From Candidatus Woesearchaeota archaeon (lineage in GTDB: Archaea > Nanobdellota > Nanobdellia > Woesearchaeales > GW2011-AR4), in NCBI GenBank assembly GCA_016784105.1, contig JADHVG010000010.1, positions 1-34,543 of the forward strand: 34,543 bases of DNA, written 5' to 3'. This document shows positions 1-8,547 of this stretch, one piece after another. The translations under genes and the position numbers were made by a program. Within the stretch, counting starts at the first letter, position 1. Each line of letters opens with the position of its first letter. The notes beneath the pieces were generated by a model. The model was not told the DNA's origin and searched no databases. It saw nothing but the letters and a program-made list of their open reading frames with translations.

Positions 1-2
1 TT

Positions 3-161
3 GCACTTCCTGAGCTTGCAGAAACGTTTGCGCTGGTCTCTAGAATGTTAAAAGAAGGGGTAGCGTACACTGATATAGTTAATAGGAGTATAGCAAATAC
101 TGATAAAAATAATGTTTTATTCATGTTGACCCTTAAAGTGATATTATTGGAGAGTAGTTAA
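3..161 (+). CDS. C-terminal end of a CDS truncated by the window edge (ALPELAETFALVSRMLKEGVAYTDIVNRSIANTDKNNVLFMLTLKVILLESS*)
   Basis: Frame 3 is open from the window start to TAA at 159-161; absent from the ORF track because it has no upstream start. Confidence 0.5.
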   Translation, partial: ALPELAETFALVSRMLKEGVAYTDIVNRSIANTDKNNVLFMLTLKVILLESS

Positions 162-205
162 TCTATATTTAAATATTGTGGTTTTTTATTGAAAAATTAA
201 GAATT

Positions 206-1030
206 CTATTTGTTAAAATTAAAAACATCAGAAATATCGATATTTTTTTCTGCATCATCTGAGGAAGATTCTTGCGTTTCTTCCTGCTCATCTTCAGAAT
301 CCGAATCTTCCGCTGCATCAGATTCTGGTTCTTCTGATCGTTCTTCCACTATCTCATCCACTTCCTCATTTATTTTGGAGATATCTTTTCTTATCTCCAC
401 CACCTTTTCAGGGTCATCTTGCACTTCCTGTATATCCCGCCTTACTTCCCCAATATCATCTATAATCTTGTCTATTTTTCCGTGTTCCTGCTCTTTAACC
501 TGCTGTTCTGAAACTCCGATCTCAGACATTAGTTCATTTAGGGAAACATCCTGATTGTTTGGATCTTTAACAACATCATCTTCATAATTTGAGGGTTCTG
601 CTTGTTGTTGAGTTTCTTGAACTTCATTATTTTCTGGAGGTAATTGAGGCTCTTGCTCCAGATTAGGACTTTCAACATTTTCTTCAGATTCTTGAATATC
701 AGGCATCTCTTGAACTTCATTGTTAATTGAATGATTAGGATTTTCAGAATCAGAAATTTCTTGATATTCTCTTGGTGGCGGAGGAATATCTGGTTCATTC
801 TCTAAATCAGCTTCTTGTAGCATGCTTTCTGGTTCAACAGAAGGAGTAGGTTCTTGTGTCACTTCTTTCTGAACTTCATTAGGCATTTGAGGAGCTTCTG
901 GTTTTTCTGGAGTTTTGTGTGAACTAATATTAAGAATGCTTTTTGCTTTTTCTGTTGCTTCATACATAGAAGCTGCAAGGCCTTGTTCTTTGAGTTTTTC
1001 AGCAAGCTCTTGTACTTTTGGATCTTCCAT
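206..1030 (-). CDS. Acidic, Glu/Gln-rich low-complexity protein with N-terminal helical motif (VQELAEKLKEQGLAASMYEATEKAKSIL)
   Basis: 274-aa ORF with ATG start; strongly acidic with recurring NEVQE-type segments; the N-terminal motif resembles short helical motifs of DPANN proteins (from memory). Confidence 0.8.
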   Translation of the reverse strand: MEDPKVQELAEKLKEQGLAASMYEATEKAKSILNISSHKTPEKPEAPQMPNEVQKEVTQEPTPSVEPESMLQEADLENEPDIPPPPREYQEISDSENPNHSINNEVQEMPDIQESEENVESPNLEQEPQLPPENNEVQETQQQAEPSNYEDDVVKDPNNQDVSLNELMSEIGVSEQQVKEQEHGKIDKIIDDIGEVRRDIQEVQDDPEKVVEIRKDISKINEEVDEIVEERSEEPESDAAEDSDSEDEQEETQESSSDDAEKNIDISDVFNFNK

Positions 1031-1055
1031 GTTACTTTCCTTGAATAAAGTTTAT

Positions 1056-1538
1056 TTAATCTTTTCGGTTGCAAAAAAATATAATGTCCTTGTCTGAATC
1101 TATTCTTTTCTTAATTAAAAAATTATTTTTTATTTCTTCTTCAATAATCTCAAAACTGTTTGCTTTTTTCAGTATGCTAAAAACAAATGTTTCTCTACCA
1201 ACTCTTTGTATTTCCAAAATCCCTTTTTTTATGTCTTGGAAGTTATGCAGAGAGGTCATGGAAACCACAACATCAAATTTGTTATCTGGAAAAGGAAGGT
1301 TCTCTCCAATAGCCAGAATTTTGTTTTTGTTTTTATTTTTCTTCAATAATCCTTCAGAAGGGTCTATCCCTATAACCTTGCAATTAAAATTAGACGATAT
1401 TCCAGTTCCGCATCCTACATCCAGCAAAAGATCCTCTTTTTTAAGTTTGATATGTTTTTTAATAATTTCTAGTTTGGATTTTTGTTCAGAACCATGCAAT
1501 TCTTCATATCCTTCAGCTATCTTGCTATAATATTCCAT
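1056..1538 (-). CDS. Class I SAM-dependent methyltransferase
   Basis: Motif I DVGCGTG, then IGIDPSEGLL, and VVVSMTSLHNF. The ATG start is at 1538 (MEYYSKIAEGYEELHG); the ORF-track start at 1547 is a TTG. Confidence 0.87.
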   Translation of the reverse strand: MEYYSKIAEGYEELHGSEQKSKLEIIKKHIKLKKEDLLLDVGCGTGISSNFNCKVIGIDPSEGLLKKNKNKNKILAIGENLPFPDNKFDVVVSMTSLHNFQDIKKGILEIQRVGRETFVFSILKKANSFEIIEEEIKNNFLIKKRIDSDKDIIFFCNRKD

Positions 1539-1629
1539 TTTTATCAACTATTCTCTCAATTCTTTAACTTTTTTGTTAATTGATGCGAAAAGAATAAATA
1601 CCAGTTCTTTCCAAATAATTTTCTCGAAA

Positions 1630-2199
1630 ATGAAAAAAATATTTTTTTTGATGGTTTTTGCCTTGGTTTTTCTTTATAGTTGTACTTCTCCAGAATTAGA
1701 TTTTGAAGAAGGGGTTGATAAGCTCAACGAATTTAATTCAGAGTACGGGTCTACATTAAAAAACGCTCCTGAAACAAAGGAAAAGACTGATGAACTTATA
1801 GCACAGCTAACAGGTTTTGTAGCTCTTAATGCTTTGATTGATCCTCTAAACTCATTGTATAATTTTAGGATCAAGTTTCTGGAAGCAGAGAGCATGAGTT
1901 ACGAAGGGTGGGGCTGGGGTAGGGCATCCACAACAAAATACGGTTTTGGCTGTAAAAAAGGTTATGATAGGATAACTAACTCTTCTAGAATTAGAAACAA
2001 TTCTGTTGTCTTGGGTTACGAGGCTGTGGATTTGTTAGAAAGCTTTGTTGATTCGTATCCCGAAAAAACCAAAAGCTTAAATTTAACCCAAAAAGATGTT
2101 TTGATATTGAAAACTATTTATTTTCAGGAACAAGAAACAGCAGAAAGAGACGCAAGATTGATAAAGTCTGCCTGCAAGAAGGATGAAGATGGAAATTAA
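1630..2199 (+). CDS. Putative lipoprotein / secreted protein
   Basis: ATG at 1630 gives MKKIFFLMVFALVFLYSCTSPELDF: basic N-terminus, hydrophobic stretch, lipobox-like LYSC. Confidence 0.65.
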   Translation: MKKIFFLMVFALVFLYSCTSPELDFEEGVDKLNEFNSEYGSTLKNAPETKEKTDELIAQLTGFVALNALIDPLNSLYNFRIKFLEAESMSYEGWGWGRASTTKYGFGCKKGYDRITNSSRIRNNSVVLGYEAVDLLESFVDSYPEKTKSLNLTQKDVLILKTIYFQEQETAERDARLIKSACKKDEDGN

Positions 2200-2590
2200 G
2201 AAACCAAACAGCATGTCTGAATGTTTGTTCTTTACCAATAGATCCTTAGGTGAAGGTTTTGCTGTTGCTTGGGTACGCAGACCAACCTGTTCATCGTGCA
2301 AGGAAGGTCTGATGGGAAAGCCATTAAAAAAAGATGGTAAACCAATGAAAAAAGCTGAGTTCTATGAATGTCCACAGTGTAAACATCAACTACCTAATGA
2401 AGAAATGGAATCTCAACTAAAAGTAGAAATTGAATATCAATGTCCTCACTGTATGAAGGAGGGTTTTGCAGAAACTGAATATGTGAGGAAAACTTTTGAG
2501 GGCGTTAAAGCTTTTGTCTTTGAGTGTGGAAGTTGTGATAAGAAACTCGGCATCACAAAAAAGATGAAGAAGACTAAAAAAGGAAATTAG
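2183..2590 (+). CDS. Zinc-ribbon protein
   Basis: Four CxxC pairs (CSSC, CPQC, CPHC, CGSC) in a 135-aa protein; MSECLFFTNRSLGEGFAVAWVRRPTCSSCKEGLMGKPLKKDGKP; overlaps the previous gene by about 17 bp. Confidence 0.8.
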   Translation: MKMEIKKPNSMSECLFFTNRSLGEGFAVAWVRRPTCSSCKEGLMGKPLKKDGKPMKKAEFYECPQCKHQLPNEEMESQLKVEIEYQCPHCMKEGFAETEYVRKTFEGVKAFVFECGSCDKKLGITKKMKKTKKGN

Positions 2591-2746
2591 TTTTTAACAA
2601 TCTTTTTAAAACTAGTGATATACCTCAAACTAGGTGATTACACATTAATTTCTAATCTAATTACTACAATCAGGGTTATTAAAACACAGTTCTCACTGGA
2701 CATTTGCGCGTGAAGTATTTAAACCCATTTTTCATGGATATATCAT

Positions 2747-3835
2747 ATGAAAAAGATCAAAATATCACGGCAAAAATTGGTGAAGTTGTATATTGAAAAA
2801 GAGCTTAGTACATATTCAATTGCAAAACTGATTAAGTGTGATCCTACTGTTATTCAAAAGAGATTGAAAGAGTATGATATCCCTTCTAGGCAGCCTAAAA
2901 AGAAAATTGATCTCGATAAGGAAAAACTTGAAAATCTCTATCTTGAAAACAATTTATCTACGTATAAAATTGCAAAATTTCTAAATGTTAAAAGTAACAA
3001 TACTATTTCTAGAAAATTGAGAGATGCCGGAATCAGAGCTAGGCAGATTATTAAAACTCCAATAACTAAAGAAGATTTGGACTATCTCTATCACGTCAAA
3101 AAATGGCCGTTTTCTAAAATTGCTCACAAATTTTCATGCACCCCTACAATAATCTTTAGAAGAATGAAGGAATTTGGAATTGATGTTAGAACTGTAAGTG
3201 AAGCAAACACAATCTATGCAAAAAATGATTTTAGTGGTAACCTGATTGAAAAAGCATATCTGATAGGTTTTAGGTTGGGTGATTTAAATGTGAGACAGCC
3301 TGGAAGTCTAATCCAAGTTAAATCAAGCACAACGAAACAAGAACAGGTAGAGCTTTTTAAAAAATTGTTTCAAAGATATGGCCATGTTCGAGTAAGTAAA
3401 TCAAACCTTTGCTACAATCATCAAGTTGGATTGAACAAAAGTTTTGAATTTCTCACACCAAAAAAAGATAATATTGAAGAGTGGATTCTTGAAAGTGATG
3501 ATTTTTTTGTTGCCTTTCTTGCAGGATATGTTGATGCTGAAGGAAACATAGGAGTATATTCCAAGCAAGCAAGATTTAAAATAAAAACTTATGATAAATT
3601 TATCCTAAGATTAATCTATCAAAAATTGAATCAAATGCAGATTAATGCCAAATTTTCTCTGGATTCTCCAATGAAAAAGGGCAAGCACAACAAAGATCTT
3701 TGGTGTGTTTCGGTGAATAAAAAACAAAGCTTGTATCAATTATTTAATATATTGAAACCTCACATTAAACATGCAAAAAGATTTAAAGACCTTACCATTG
3801 CTGAGAGTAATGTCCAGGAGAGGTTAAAGCCATGA
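2747..3835 (+). CDS. LAGLIDADG homing endonuclease-like protein with three N-terminal HTH-like repeats
   Basis: Repeats KLVKLYIEKELSTYSIAKLIKCDPTVIQKRLKEYDIPSRQ, KLENLYLENNLSTYKIAKFLNVKSNNTISRKLRDAGIRARQ, DLDYLYHVKKWPFSKIAHKFSCTPTIIFRRMKEFGIDVR. LAGLIDADG-like helices AYLIGFRLGDL and AFLAGYVDAEG. Confidence 0.85.
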   Translation: MKKIKISRQKLVKLYIEKELSTYSIAKLIKCDPTVIQKRLKEYDIPSRQPKKKIDLDKEKLENLYLENNLSTYKIAKFLNVKSNNTISRKLRDAGIRARQIIKTPITKEDLDYLYHVKKWPFSKIAHKFSCTPTIIFRRMKEFGIDVRTVSEANTIYAKNDFSGNLIEKAYLIGFRLGDLNVRQPGSLIQVKSSTTKQEQVELFKKLFQRYGHVRVSKSNLCYNHQVGLNKSFEFLTPKKDNIEEWILESDDFFVAFLAGYVDAEGNIGVYSKQARFKIKTYDKFILRLIYQKLNQMQINAKFSLDSPMKKGKHNKDLWCVSVNKKQSLYQLFNILKPHIKHAKRFKDLTIAESNVQERLKP

Positions 3836-5814
3836 AAGAAACATACTATGTAACCACTGCCATAGCATATCCCAACCAGCCACCCCACGCAGGTCACATG
3901 CTTGAATTCATCCAGTCAGATTTTGTTGCTAGGTATCAAAGACTTCTTGGCAAGGATGTTCATTTTCTTACTGGTACGGATGAACATGGCCAAAAGATTG
4001 TTGAGGCTGCAAAGGATCAGGGTCTTACAACTCAAGAGTTGGTTGAAAAAAATGCCAAAATTTTTCTTGATTTTACTAAATTTCTTAACATGTCCAATGA
4101 TGATTTTATCCGTACAACAGACCAAAAGAGGCATTGGCCTTCTGTTGTCAAGCTTTGGAATAAGTTGAAAGAATCCGGAGACATCTACAAAAAAAAATAC
4201 GAGGGATTGTATTGTGTTGGTTGTGAAAAATTTGTTTTGGAACGGGAACTTGTAGATGGAAAATGTCAAAATCACAACACTGTTCCCAAAAAACTTGTTG
4301 AGGAAAATTATTTTTTTAAGTTGTCTAAGTACGCTAAAAAAATTGAAGAACTCATAAGTAAAGATGAGATAAAAGTTGTCCCTAAAACCAGAAAGAATGA
4401 GATCTTAAGTTTTCTTTCGGATGATGTTAAAGATATTTCTTTTTCACGTCATAAAGACTCTTTGACGTGGGGCATTCCGGTTCCCGGAGATGAAGATCAG
4501 GTAATGTATGTTTGGTGTGATGCCCTTACTAATTATATTAGTGCGCTTGATTATGATGCTGAAGGTTCTTTGTACAAAAAATACTGGCCGGCTGACGTGC
4601 ATGTTATCGGAAAAGATATTTTGAGGTTTCATGCTGCTTATTGGCCTGCTATGCATTTAAGTGCTAACATCCCGGTTCCTAAAAGTATTTTTGTGCACGG
4701 TTTTTTGAATAGTAAAGGCCAAAAAATGTCAAAATCTTTGGGTAATGTTATTGATCCTTACGAGCAGATTGAAAAATATGGTCTTGAACAGGTAAGATTG
4801 TATCTTTTGAAAAATCTTCCCAGCTATGATGATTGTGATTATTCAGAAGAAGATTTAACAGATACCGTTAATTCCGAGCTAGCGGATGATCTGGGTAATT
4901 TGATAAGACGTGTTATCGTTTTGATTGAGAAAAATTTTTCTGGAAACATTCCCAAAGTAAGTTCTTTGGAGGATATAGACAAGAAGCTTGTTGAAGATTC
5001 TAATTTTTTTGAAGATTTTGATGAATTCATGTTGGGATTTGAGTTCAATAAAGCCTTGAACAAGTTGTGGGAATTTATTCGGGCAACAAACAAGTACTTG
5101 ACTGATACTGAACCCTGGAAGATAAAGGATAAAGAACGTTTAGGAACAGTTTTGTATAATGCTCTTGAAGCAACAAGAATTATATCTTGCTTTTTGTATC
5201 CTGCTATGCCTACAACTTCTGAAGACATTTTGGAAAGGATTGGGCAAAAACTTCAAAACTTGAATGAGATAAAGTTTTCAACAAAAACTTCTGGAAAGAT
5301 AAACAAAAAAGATGAGGTTTTATTTAGAAAAATAGAGGTAAAAAAAATGGAAAGTACGTTCCCACTAAATCTCAAAGTTGCTAAAATAGTTTCTGCGGAA
5401 AACCACCCGGACGCAGACAAATTGTTAGTTTTACAACTAGACTTAGGTTCTGAGAAGAGACAATTAGTTGCTGGAATCAAAGGTTATTATTCCTTAGAAG
5501 AATTGGTTGGTAAAAAAATTATCATGATAACTAATTTGAAGTACGCTAAGCTTAGGGGTGTTGAAAGCCAAGGTATGTTGTTGGCTGCTGAAGCAGGAGA
5601 TGTTGTGGAAGTTCTGACTACTGATGCCCCGGAAGGAACTCAAGTTTCTGCTGGGAATTTGGAGAATAATGAAGAGCAAGTAACTTTTGAACAATTTGGA
5701 AAGCTAAAGATTGTGATTAAGGATGGTGTTCCTGTTTTCGAGGATAAGGTTTTAGAAGCTTCTGGTGAGAAAGTTTTTGTTACCCAAGTTTCTGATGGCG
5801 CAAAAGTAAGGTAA
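3832..5814 (+). CDS. metG: Methionyl-tRNA synthetase with C-terminal EMAPII/Trbp-like tRNA-binding domain
   Basis: PPHAGH (HIGH), GTDEHGQK, CVGC...CQNH zinc site, GQKMSKSLGNVIDP (KMSKS), C-terminal NLKVAKIVSAENHPDADKLLVLQLDLG...GIKGYY domain. Confidence 0.96.
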   Translation: MKETYYVTTAIAYPNQPPHAGHMLEFIQSDFVARYQRLLGKDVHFLTGTDEHGQKIVEAAKDQGLTTQELVEKNAKIFLDFTKFLNMSNDDFIRTTDQKRHWPSVVKLWNKLKESGDIYKKKYEGLYCVGCEKFVLERELVDGKCQNHNTVPKKLVEENYFFKLSKYAKKIEELISKDEIKVVPKTRKNEILSFLSDDVKDISFSRHKDSLTWGIPVPGDEDQVMYVWCDALTNYISALDYDAEGSLYKKYWPADVHVIGKDILRFHAAYWPAMHLSANIPVPKSIFVHGFLNSKGQKMSKSLGNVIDPYEQIEKYGLEQVRLYLLKNLPSYDDCDYSEEDLTDTVNSELADDLGNLIRRVIVLIEKNFSGNIPKVSSLEDIDKKLVEDSNFFEDFDEFMLGFEFNKALNKLWEFIRATNKYLTDTEPWKIKDKERLGTVLYNALEATRIISCFLYPAMPTTSEDILERIGQKLQNLNEIKFSTKTSGKINKKDEVLFRKIEVKKMESTFPLNLKVAKIVSAENHPDADKLLVLQLDLGSEKRQLVAGIKGYYSLEELVGKKIIMITNLKYAKLRGVESQGMLLAAEAGDVVEVLTTDAPEGTQVSAGNLENNEEQVTFEQFGKLKIVIKDGVPVFEDKVLEASGEKVFVTQVSDGAKVR

Positions 5815-5825
5815 TTTATTATTTT

Positions 5826-5980
5826 TTCTGTTATAGTTTACATATTTTTACTATTGATAATCTATAAATCAATTATTTATAACATAATTCTAGTATCAAT
5901 AACATAATTTAAGCTTATTTTAATCATTTTTTACAAATTTCTAATATTCATAACAGAATTTATTGAATAAATAACAGAAA
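5826..5980 (+). repeat. Iteron-like repeats ATAACA(T/G)AA: direct copies at 5879-5888, 5899-5908, 5950-5958, 5971-5979; inverted copy TTCTGTTAT at 5826-5834
   Basis: Read directly from the intergenic sequence; the two pairs are spaced 20 and 21 bp (about two helical turns). Confidence 0.65.
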
Positions 5981-5990
5981 ACTTTATAAA
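5976..5990 (+). promoter_or_regulatory. Archaeal BRE/TATA-like promoter of cassette A (GAAAACTTTATAAAT)
   Basis: Purine-rich BRE followed by TTTATAAAT about 25-30 bp before ATG 6014, consistent with a short or absent leader; abuts the last iteron. Confidence 0.55.
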
Positions 5991-6013
5991 TCAAAATTTC
6001 AATTATAAGTTTA

Positions 6014-6289
6014 ATGCAAAAAGAGTCTCTTAATCAGTACATGATTGTTTCTTATACTCTGAAAAACATTTCTCAGAAAAAAAAGGTCAAGTTTCTTAGA
6101 AAGCTGCAAGGCTACAAAGAAAAAAAGGAAAAGAAAGAGTATTCTCATGAAGGTTTGATACAAAAGTTGAATGCCAAAAAGCTCGGAAGCAACGTTATAC
6201 TTTCTCCGATAGAAAATTTTTCAGAGATACATAACCTGTTGTCTAGTTATAACATAAAGGCTGAGGTCAAAGAAGCATGGATGAAATGA
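6014..6289 (+). CDS. Small basic protein at head of cassette A, unknown function, possible regulator
   Basis: 91-aa Lys-rich ORF directly after the TATA box; ATGA overlap with the next gene (6286-6289). Confidence 0.65.
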   Translation: MQKESLNQYMIVSYTLKNISQKKKVKFLRKLQGYKEKKEKKEYSHEGLIQKLNAKKLGSNVILSPIENFSEIHNLLSSYNIKAEVKEAWMK

Positions 6290-8547
6290 AAAAGAAATCT
6301 CAAGTGACAATATTCATAATTCTAGGTCTTATCATCTTAGTTACCGCTTCCATGTTCTTTTTTATTGATGGAGAAAGTTCTGAGGATCCTCTCAGAACAG
6401 TTCAAGAACAACAGCCTTCACAGTTTGCTGGTCAAACCGAGATAGGAAGTTATGTTGATACGTGCTTGCAGGACTCTGTCCTGCAAGGTTTGGAAATAAT
6501 GAGACTACAAGGAGGATACATCGTTATCCCGGAAGACATCAAAACACTAAAAGTAAAAGATCTAGATAACAAACAAATTAAGCTTATTGATGGGAGCCTA
6601 AAAGTTGTGATTGATGAGAATGGTCCAGGAAATTCTGTTCCTTTCTGGATCGAAAAAGACAAAGTAGCAGTTCCTTCTCCAGAACATATTGGATTGCAGC
6701 TAGATAGGTATCTTTTCTTTGAAGTAAATAAATGTTTAAATGATTTTAAGCCTTTCAAAGAACAGGGATTTCAGGTTTCTTATGGTCCTGTTGAGACTAT
6801 TGTTGAAGTTGGAAATTCTGTTATAACAACACTAAATTTACCGATAGAAGCAAAAAAAGAAGATTTAGAAATTTCTTTGAATAAGTTTGTTTTTAGTGCT
6901 CCAATCAATCTTGAAGATCTCCAAGACATTTCATATAGCATTGCAGCATATCAAAACTCTTTTGGTTTTCTGGAAGATCACACAAAAAACCTTATCTCTT
7001 TGCATTCTGGTTTAGATGCCAATAAATTACCTCCTTTTTTTAGGTCCATAATCAACACTGATTGTAATTCTATAGAGTGGAGCAAGCAGACTTCAAAAGA
7101 ACGTCTTAAGAAGATACTTGAAGAGAATGTTCCTGAAATAAGGATAGATAAGACCGATTACAATCCCATAGAGTATAAGGATCTTATGTCTAAGGGAGTT
7201 TACGAAAGTTTTATCTATGATTTTTTGAATAAGAACCAGGATAGTACTCAAGTAAGTTTTAATTACAATCCTGAATGGGGTTTTATGGAGTATGATATTT
7301 TACCTAGCAGAGGGGATGCTTTAATCCCTAACATTGTTGAAAAAGATATTCCTTTGGTCTCAAAATTCTGTGTCCTGGAATATGAAAACAAGTATACATT
7401 GAATTATCCTGTCCTTGCTAGAGTAAACAACAAAGAATCTTCAGGCATAAATATTAAGAGTTCTTCTTTGATAAAAAATGCTGGCTTTGAAATGCAGTAT
7501 TTCATGGATTCTTATATCTGTGGCAATCAGGAAAAGACCTGCAGAACAAGACCTAACGTGGAAGTTGATTTACAATCTATCTCAGAGGAATTTGATGTTG
7601 AGATAATTCCAGAGACCCAGTTCTGTGATCCTGAACAAAGAACAAGTGAGGATATTTCTTTGGAATTTTCCGATGCTTCTGATGGTTCTGGAATAGAGGG
7701 ATTAAATTTATACTATTTTTGTGGAAATTATCAAAATAATTGTTTTATTGGCAGAACCAACAATCAAGGAACTATCATAGCTAAATTTCCTCAGTGCGTG
7801 AATGGAATTTTACACGCTTCCAAAAAAAATTATAGTGGTTTAATGGAACAATTAAGCATCTATGGAGATTATGCGAAGAGCTTTAGTTACCAATTGATGC
7901 CTCTGAAAGATGTTGAGGTTTTCGTTGAGAAAATAGATGCTACTTCTCTGGTAAGAAATTATTTTGAAACTGGAAAAGTAGAGATAGAAAAATCTTCTTT
8001 GCCTCTTGAAGCAGATGAAACCGTTTTTATATCAGGTTCGGGTCCCACCAGGATAAATTATTATCATCCAAAGATTCTTTTAAGTAGATTTGAGCTTGTT
8101 CCGGGAGATTATAGTTTTGGAGTTTCTTTAAGCAAGAATACTAATCTAAAAAGCAAAGTTATTGAGGGAAAAGAATTTGGAGGGATACAAGGAAATTTTC
8201 CTATGGGGATTTTGAATTTTGATTGGGATGTTAAAGAAGTTAAAGACAAGATGTTAGTTTATGCTCTTTCAAATTATGATTTAGGTGATGGAGGCATAAG
8301 CTTTGGAGATATCAGCGATCCATTGTTGGATAGTGAAGGGAGTCTTTCCGCGGAACTTGCTTACAGGTGCGAAAAGATAGTTTTAGATAATGAAGAATCT
8401 TGTAACTTAGATAATTGTGAATTTATTAATGCTAGTGGCATACTAAAAGATGATTTTGAAAGTGATTATGAAACTTGTGAGATAGAATTCAATGTTACTA
8501 TAGCAAAAGAAGATTATATAAATTTGATTAAACCAAGGTTCATATGA
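6286..8547 (+). CDS. Cassette A pilin-like (QVTIFIILG) secreted/anchored protein, paralog 1
   Basis: ATG 6286 gives MKKKSQVTIFIILGLIILVTASMFFFI. Paralogous to 13654-15768 and 23432-25294 via YVDTCLQDSVLQGLEIMRLQGGYIVIP and CFIGRTNNQGTIIAKFPQCVNGILHASKKNYSG. Confidence 0.87.
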   Translation: MKKKSQVTIFIILGLIILVTASMFFFIDGESSEDPLRTVQEQQPSQFAGQTEIGSYVDTCLQDSVLQGLEIMRLQGGYIVIPEDIKTLKVKDLDNKQIKLIDGSLKVVIDENGPGNSVPFWIEKDKVAVPSPEHIGLQLDRYLFFEVNKCLNDFKPFKEQGFQVSYGPVETIVEVGNSVITTLNLPIEAKKEDLEISLNKFVFSAPINLEDLQDISYSIAAYQNSFGFLEDHTKNLISLHSGLDANKLPPFFRSIINTDCNSIEWSKQTSKERLKKILEENVPEIRIDKTDYNPIEYKDLMSKGVYESFIYDFLNKNQDSTQVSFNYNPEWGFMEYDILPSRGDALIPNIVEKDIPLVSKFCVLEYENKYTLNYPVLARVNNKESSGINIKSSSLIKNAGFEMQYFMDSYICGNQEKTCRTRPNVEVDLQSISEEFDVEIIPETQFCDPEQRTSEDISLEFSDASDGSGIEGLNLYYFCGNYQNNCFIGRTNNQGTIIAKFPQCVNGILHASKKNYSGLMEQLSIYGDYAKSFSYQLMPLKDVEVFVEKIDATSLVRNYFETGKVEIEKSSLPLEADETVFISGSGPTRINYYHPKILLSRFELVPGDYSFGVSLSKNTNLKSKVIEGKEFGGIQGNFPMGILNFDWDVKEVKDKMLVYALSNYDLGDGGISFGDISDPLLDSEGSLSAELAYRCEKIVLDNEESCNLDNCEFINASGILKDDFESDYETCEIEFNVTIAKEDYINLIKPRFI

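Noticed and set aside
210-554. + strand 114-aa Ser-rich ORF
   Set aside because: Antisense shadow of the acidic Glu/Asp-rich gene on the minus strand; Ser/Cys runs are the complement of GAA/GAT codons.
1069-1530. + strand 153-aa ORF
   Set aside because: Antisense to the methyltransferase, which has recognisable motifs.
2600-2740. Possible tRNA or structured RNA in the gap before the LAGLIDADG gene
   Set aside because: No cloverleaf arms or T-loop found by eye; only a TATA-like TATTTAAA near 2717 and a weak CTAG(G)TGAT repeat.
3832-5814. Intein or intron in metG
   Set aside because: MetRS motifs are continuous and the LAGLIDADG gene lies upstream, not inside.
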